Assembly (NCBI GenBank): GCA_022496185.1
Contig: WTXG01000268.1
Location: forward strand, 1 to 47,508
Direction: 5' to 3'
DNA length: 47,508 nt
Origin: Multifurca ochricompacta
Taxonomy: Eukaryota; Basidiomycota; Agaricomycetes; Russulales; Russulaceae
Below are positions 43,953-47,508 of the stretch, piece after piece (positions within the stretch are counted from its first letter, which is position 1; every line of letters begins with the position of its first letter). A program made the position numbers and the translations under genes. Below the pieces are notes generated by a model that worked only from the letters and a program-made list of their open reading frames with translations, had not been told where the DNA came from and did no database searches.

Positions 43953-45541
43953 TTAACTGTTCTTGGGCGCTTGGGGATGTCGTAAATGGAACTCCGCAAT
44001 CAGGTCCGGGGCAGAGATATCCCCGGCTGGTTCCCACGAGTTGTCAGAGTCTGGGAAACCTTTCCACTTGATCAGTAATACAGCTTGCGCCCTCGGCCTT
44101 GTCGCTTGGAGTCTAGAACGCGCTCCACTTCCCATTCTTCTTCGCCGTCGATAAGGTCAGGCGGGGGTCTCGGGAAATTCTCTCCGTGAATGGAGGTTTC
44201 CTTGTAAGGGGTCAGAAGTTGGCATGGAAGACTGGATGGATCTTCCATTTCGGCGGCAATGCAATTCGTAGAGACGTCTGACAGCTTCCTTGTGATTTGG
44301 AAGGGTCCGTGACGTCGGGGCGCTAATTTGGCTGAGGGGTGTGACGTGTGAATATTCCTACCCTCGAGCCATACCCAGTCATTGGTCTGATAAGGTGTGA
44401 ATGTGCTTGGCTGTGCTGCCAGAAGCTGTTGCGCCTTTACCAGATTCTTATTGGCTGATTGTCGCAGCTCTTCCCATTGGCCGAGCCGTTCGGTTACTGA
44501 CGGGACATTGATAGGCTTCTCTGTCCATGTGGTGCGTGGAGTCCAGCCCATGATAAGGGAGAAAGGGGTGGATTTCGTCGTCCCATTGGGCCATGAATTG
44601 TGAGCGAATTCTGCGGTCGACAGCCATTCTGACCAGTCATCTTGCCTGCTATTGCACCAAAACCGGAGATACTGTTCCAACCATTGGTTCGTCCGCTCAG
44701 ACTGTCCGTCTGTCTGTGGGTGGTATGCCGTCGAGATATTCTGTGTGATGTCCAGCGTCTTGCATAAGGCTCTCGCAAATGCCGATGTAAAGCGGGTATC
44801 CCGGTCAGAGATGATCTTTTTAGGGAGTCCGTAGTGACGGTATACGTGGTTCAGGTATAGTTTCGCCACTCCTTCAGCTGTGATAGTTTCATTGCAGGGA
44901 ATGAAGAGGGCCGCTTTGGAGCAATCATGGTCTGTGATTGTAAGGATAGTGTCGAAGCCTTGTGATTTGGGCAGCTTGACAATGAAGTCCATGGCGATGG
45001 TCTGGAAAGGAGTCGATGTACTTGGAGTGATGGGAAGCATTGGTGGGACTTTTGGGTGCGTATTCACCTTGTTTGCTTGACATGATGCGCATCCTTGTAC
45101 GTAGCTCTCAATGTCTTTCTTCATATTGGGCCACCAATAGTCTCTCTTGGCCAGGGCGTAAGTGTTGGCAATGCCTGGATGGCCAGCGGAGGGAAGGTCG
45201 TGATGAAAATGGATCACCCCCCTCTTAATGTTGTCACCACCGGTGACAACGAGTCGATCTCCATCTTTCCACCAAAGACCGCTGATTTCTTTTAAATTAT
45301 GAGCATCAGCCCATGAACGACACAGGTCTTGGTTCATATTCTGGGAGACTTGTGCCCAAAGGTCCATGTCATGGAGACTGACGACGGCCATCTTGGCGAA
45401 TACCTCTTCTGGGAGGACAGTGATATCGTTATTGTCGTCTCCCCCTGTATGCATGTCTGGTCTGCGCGACAATGCATCCGCTCTAGCATTCTGACTCCCA
45501 GCAATGTGTTTCAGCGTGAAGTTATATTCTTCTAATTCCAA
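43953..45541 (-). CDS. Gypsy pol: RNase H end, integrase and chromodomain
   Basis: Begins in the RNase H tail (FTLKHIAGSQNARADALSRR). The integrase finger HHDLPSAGHPG with CASCQ follows, then the DDE core: TIAMDFIVKLP, IISDRDTRFTS and GQSERTNQWLEQY. The C-terminal chromodomain EWEVERVLDSKRQGRGRKLYY is broken by one missing base near 44075 and continues in the next frame as IKWKGFPDSDNSWEPAGD to the stop at 43953. Chromodomains steer integration to marked chromatin. The integrase core looks intact. Confidence 0.88.
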
Positions 45542-45552
45542 GACCTCTCGTG

Positions 45553-46953
45553 CTACACGCCGGCTGATCTTATGGGTTCCTTCCAGTATAAGAGGTTGGA
45601 ATGATCCGTGTGAATGACGGTCTTATGAGGGGTGCCTGCCAAATAGGGTCGCCAGTGTCGCAACGCCTTGACTATGGCTAGAAGCTCCCTATCCCAGATG
45701 TCGTAGTTCCTCTCAGCCGGGGAGAAAGTCTCGGAGTAGTACGCCACTGGGTGGAGTACTTGTGCGGCGTCTCTCTGGTATAACACTGCCCCATTTGCAA
45801 AGTGCGAGGCGTCCACTTCTACTTCAAAGGGGCGGCTTAGGTCTGGTTGGATAAGTACTGGCTCTGAGCCAACGAGGGCCCTAATCTGTTCGAACGCCTG
45901 CTGCTGTGCGGCATCCCAATGCCATGGTATATCCTTTTTCAGCAGGTCGTTCAATGGTCGTGCGATGCCTGAAAATCCCTTGACGAATCGTCGGTAAAAG
46001 TTACAGAATCCAATGAATGATCGGACATCCTTGACACAGGTCGGCACGGGCCACTCCTGGATTCCCTGTACCTTAATGGGATCCATGCGTACTTGTCCTC
46101 CTTCCAGGATGACTCCTAGATACTCAACGCTCCGCTGTTCGAAGGAGCATTTGGCAGGCTTGAGATAGAGGTCATGTTCATGCAATATATCCAACACTTG
46201 ATGTACACGACTTCGGTGGTGGTCCAGGTCATCGGGGGTGGCTACTAGGATGTCGTCCATATAGACCACTACTTCTCCTGTGAGAATGAGATCACGGAAG
46301 ATGTGGTTCATCATGGCCTGGAATGTCGCCGGTGAGTTCGTGAGGCCGAAGAACATAACATTGGGTTCGAACAACCCTTGATTTGTTTTGAACGCTGCTT
46401 TGCACTGGTCACCTTCCCTGATCCTGACGTTGTTATAACCCCATCGCACGTCCATCTTTGAGAAGAGGGACTTATCCCTCATGGTGTCAATAAGTTCGGA
46501 GATGAGCGGCAGGGGGTAGGCATTTTTCACGGTGTAGGTGTTAATTCGCCGATAATCCTGGACTGGTCGCAGCTTGCCATCCTTCTTCTTGATGAAGAAG
46601 AAGGGTGAAGCGTACTGCGACTTGGATGGGCGAATGTATCCCTTTGCCAAATGTTCTTCCAAAAACTCCGTCAATGCCACCTGCTCAGACTGGGATAGCG
46701 GATAGATTTTGCAATCTATTGCGGTTGGCGTATCAGGGAGTAAGTCTATGGCGTGGTCCCATGGTCTGGAAGGTGGGAAGCGTTGGGATTCTTCCTCGGA
46801 GAACACCTTCCAATGCCGATGGTAGGTACTCGGCACTACATCACTGTATGTTTTCTCCGCCTGCCCCTGTATTGCTTTTTGGGCAAGCTCCGATGCCTTA
46901 GTAGCGTAACAGCGTCCTGGGTCTTCCTCTCCTGTGCATGTAGCTTTTATCAT
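45553..46953 (-). CDS. Gypsy pol: reverse transcriptase and RNase H
   Basis: 466 codons. RT blocks: AIDLLPDTP, SKSQYASPFFFIKKKDGKLR, QDYRRINTYTVKNAYPLPL, FSKMDVRWGYNNVRI, FFGLTNSPATFQAMMN and the catalytic VVYMDDILVA, then LGVILEGG. RNase H follows with VEVDASHFANGAVL and WDRELLAIVKALRHWRPYL. The frame ends after LYWKEP because one C is missing in a C run (45574-45576); the next frame continues into integrase. All catalytic residues I can check are present. The true translation start lies upstream in the Gag-Pol frame. Confidence 0.9.
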   Translation of the reverse strand: MIKATCTGEEDPGRCYATKASELAQKAIQGQAEKTYSDVVPSTYHRHWKVFSEEESQRFPPSRPWDHAIDLLPDTPTAIDCKIYPLSQSEQVALTEFLEEHLAKGYIRPSKSQYASPFFFIKKKDGKLRPVQDYRRINTYTVKNAYPLPLISELIDTMRDKSLFSKMDVRWGYNNVRIREGDQCKAAFKTNQGLFEPNVMFFGLTNSPATFQAMMNHIFRDLILTGEVVVYMDDILVATPDDLDHHRSRVHQVLDILHEHDLYLKPAKCSFEQRSVEYLGVILEGGQVRMDPIKVQGIQEWPVPTCVKDVRSFIGFCNFYRRFVKGFSGIARPLNDLLKKDIPWHWDAAQQQAFEQIRALVGSEPVLIQPDLSRPFEVEVDASHFANGAVLYQRDAAQVLHPVAYYSETFSPAERNYDIWDRELLAIVKALRHWRPYLAGTPHKTVIHTDHSNLLYWKEPIRSAGV

Positions 46954-47025
46954 TGGATGTCTGACTGCATAGTCGTAGCCTATCGACGTGATGATGGTGG
47001 GATATGATTCTTATCCATTGTCGCG

Positions 47026-47429
47026 TCAGCCCAATTGATCTTGGGCTCGAATGCGGCAAGCCACGGATACCCTAAGATAAGATCTTTGTCTCCCAGATCC
47101 GTAATCAGGAAGCGAATGTTCTTCATAGTTCTCTCCGACCTGGACCTTCAGATCCGTGTAATGAGTGATTTTTCCAGCGCGGTTGGCCGTTCCGTCAATG
47201 TTCCAAATGTTCTTTTCCTGGGGAAGTGCCAGCCGTCCCAAACCATTGTTTTAATTAGTCGTGGGTGAATAAAATTGTCTGTGGCTCCGGAGTCCACTAG
47301 AATATCTCGATCGGCCGTCCTCTGTGTAGTTTCAAAATGGACTGGTATTTTCAACGATTTGAATCGACTAGCATACACAGAGGTAACATGGAGTGCTCGT
47401 GCCCAGGCCGATGGGTTTGAGCCTAACAA
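47026..47429 (-). CDS. Gypsy retropepsin-type protease region
   Basis: Contains the aspartic protease motif ILVDSGATDNFIH. The second half (LGRLALPQEKNIWNIDGTANRAGK, then ITDLGDKDLILGYPWL) lies in other frames. A missing T in the run at 47240-47242 explains the first frame change. Gag must lie beyond the right edge. Confidence 0.7.
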
Positions 47430-47508
47430 AAATCCTTCTTTGCAAACGCCTTCTCTACTAGTATGGCGCGCACTTCCTCACTTTCTTTCATCATGTTGGC
47501 CCATATAT

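Larger units (their letters stand above)
42068..47508 (-). mobile_element. Gypsy chromovirus, 5' part outside the window
   Basis: Order from the 5' side, on the minus strand: protease, reverse transcriptase-RNase H, integrase with chromodomain, an extra ORF, polypurine tract, 3' LTR. Gag and the 5' LTR are not in the window. It is inserted into the Plavaka transposase. Confidence 0.85.

Noticed and set aside
1..47508. tRNA, rRNA or other structured RNA genes
   Set aside because: No cloverleaf with A and B boxes or rRNA core sequence was seen; the short poly-A repeats show no clear tRNA head.

Overview
The window looks like a repeat-rich accessory region of a filamentous basidiomycete, most likely an Agaricomycete. 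Coding stretches are split by many 47-60 nt GT..AG introns. The protein families are typical of that group: NACHT-ankyrin STAND (NLR-like) genes, a flavin-dependent monooxygenase relic, a Plavaka (CACTA-superfamily) transposase, Copia elements and a Gypsy chromovirus. I see no rRNA, tRNA or CRISPR array. The species cannot be named from what I can see.

Left part (1-12.3 kb): two units of a tandem duplication of about 6.8 kb (position 1 corresponds to 6791). Each unit carries the 5' end of a minus-strand NACHT-ankyrin gene, its roughly 200 bp promoter block, and a long repeat-filled spacer. The only near-complete gene is NLR-A (3725-7087). Unit 1 acquired a hAT-type MITE at 2422-2732. Unit 2 carries a truncated Copia fragment (9592-11658) and ends in a remnant of ankyrin repeats.

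Middle part (12.5-31 kb): a MULE-like non-autonomous element (12532-13427) is followed by block D1 (about 13.69-18.04 kb), the long decayed gene NLR-B (18912-22859), a hAT MITE inside the NLR-B promoter, a stretch with one degenerate unknown gene, and block D2 (about 26.57-30.97 kb). D1 and D2 are diverged copies of one cassette: a monooxygenase relic (+), a multi-pass membrane protein relic (-), and a miniature NLR derivative (+). The D2 miniature gene is an intact three-exon frame of 140 aa. It joins the N-terminal NLR domain directly to ankyrin repeats, with no NACHT domain.

Right part (31-47.5 kb): almost entirely mobile DNA. There is a Copia gag-integrase fragment. An LTR-like repeat F was split by a long-TIR MULE-like element, which in turn received a solo LTR and a 56 bp poly-A retroposon, all with visible target-site duplications. 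Further right are a LINE-like ORF1 fragment, a composite repeat holding a Copia solo LTR, and a Plavaka transposase cut by a Gypsy element whose 5' end runs off the window. The Gypsy element carries an extra ORF with CCHC knuckles between pol and the 3' LTR.

No operon-like cooperation is visible. The theme is birth, copying and decay of NLR-type immune or allorecognition genes in a transposon-rich region. The strongest candidates for something new are the intact NACHT-less miniature NLR (30061-30595) and the extra Gypsy ORF (42737-43680). Many coding frames carry single-base shifts; some may be assembly errors rather than true mutations.
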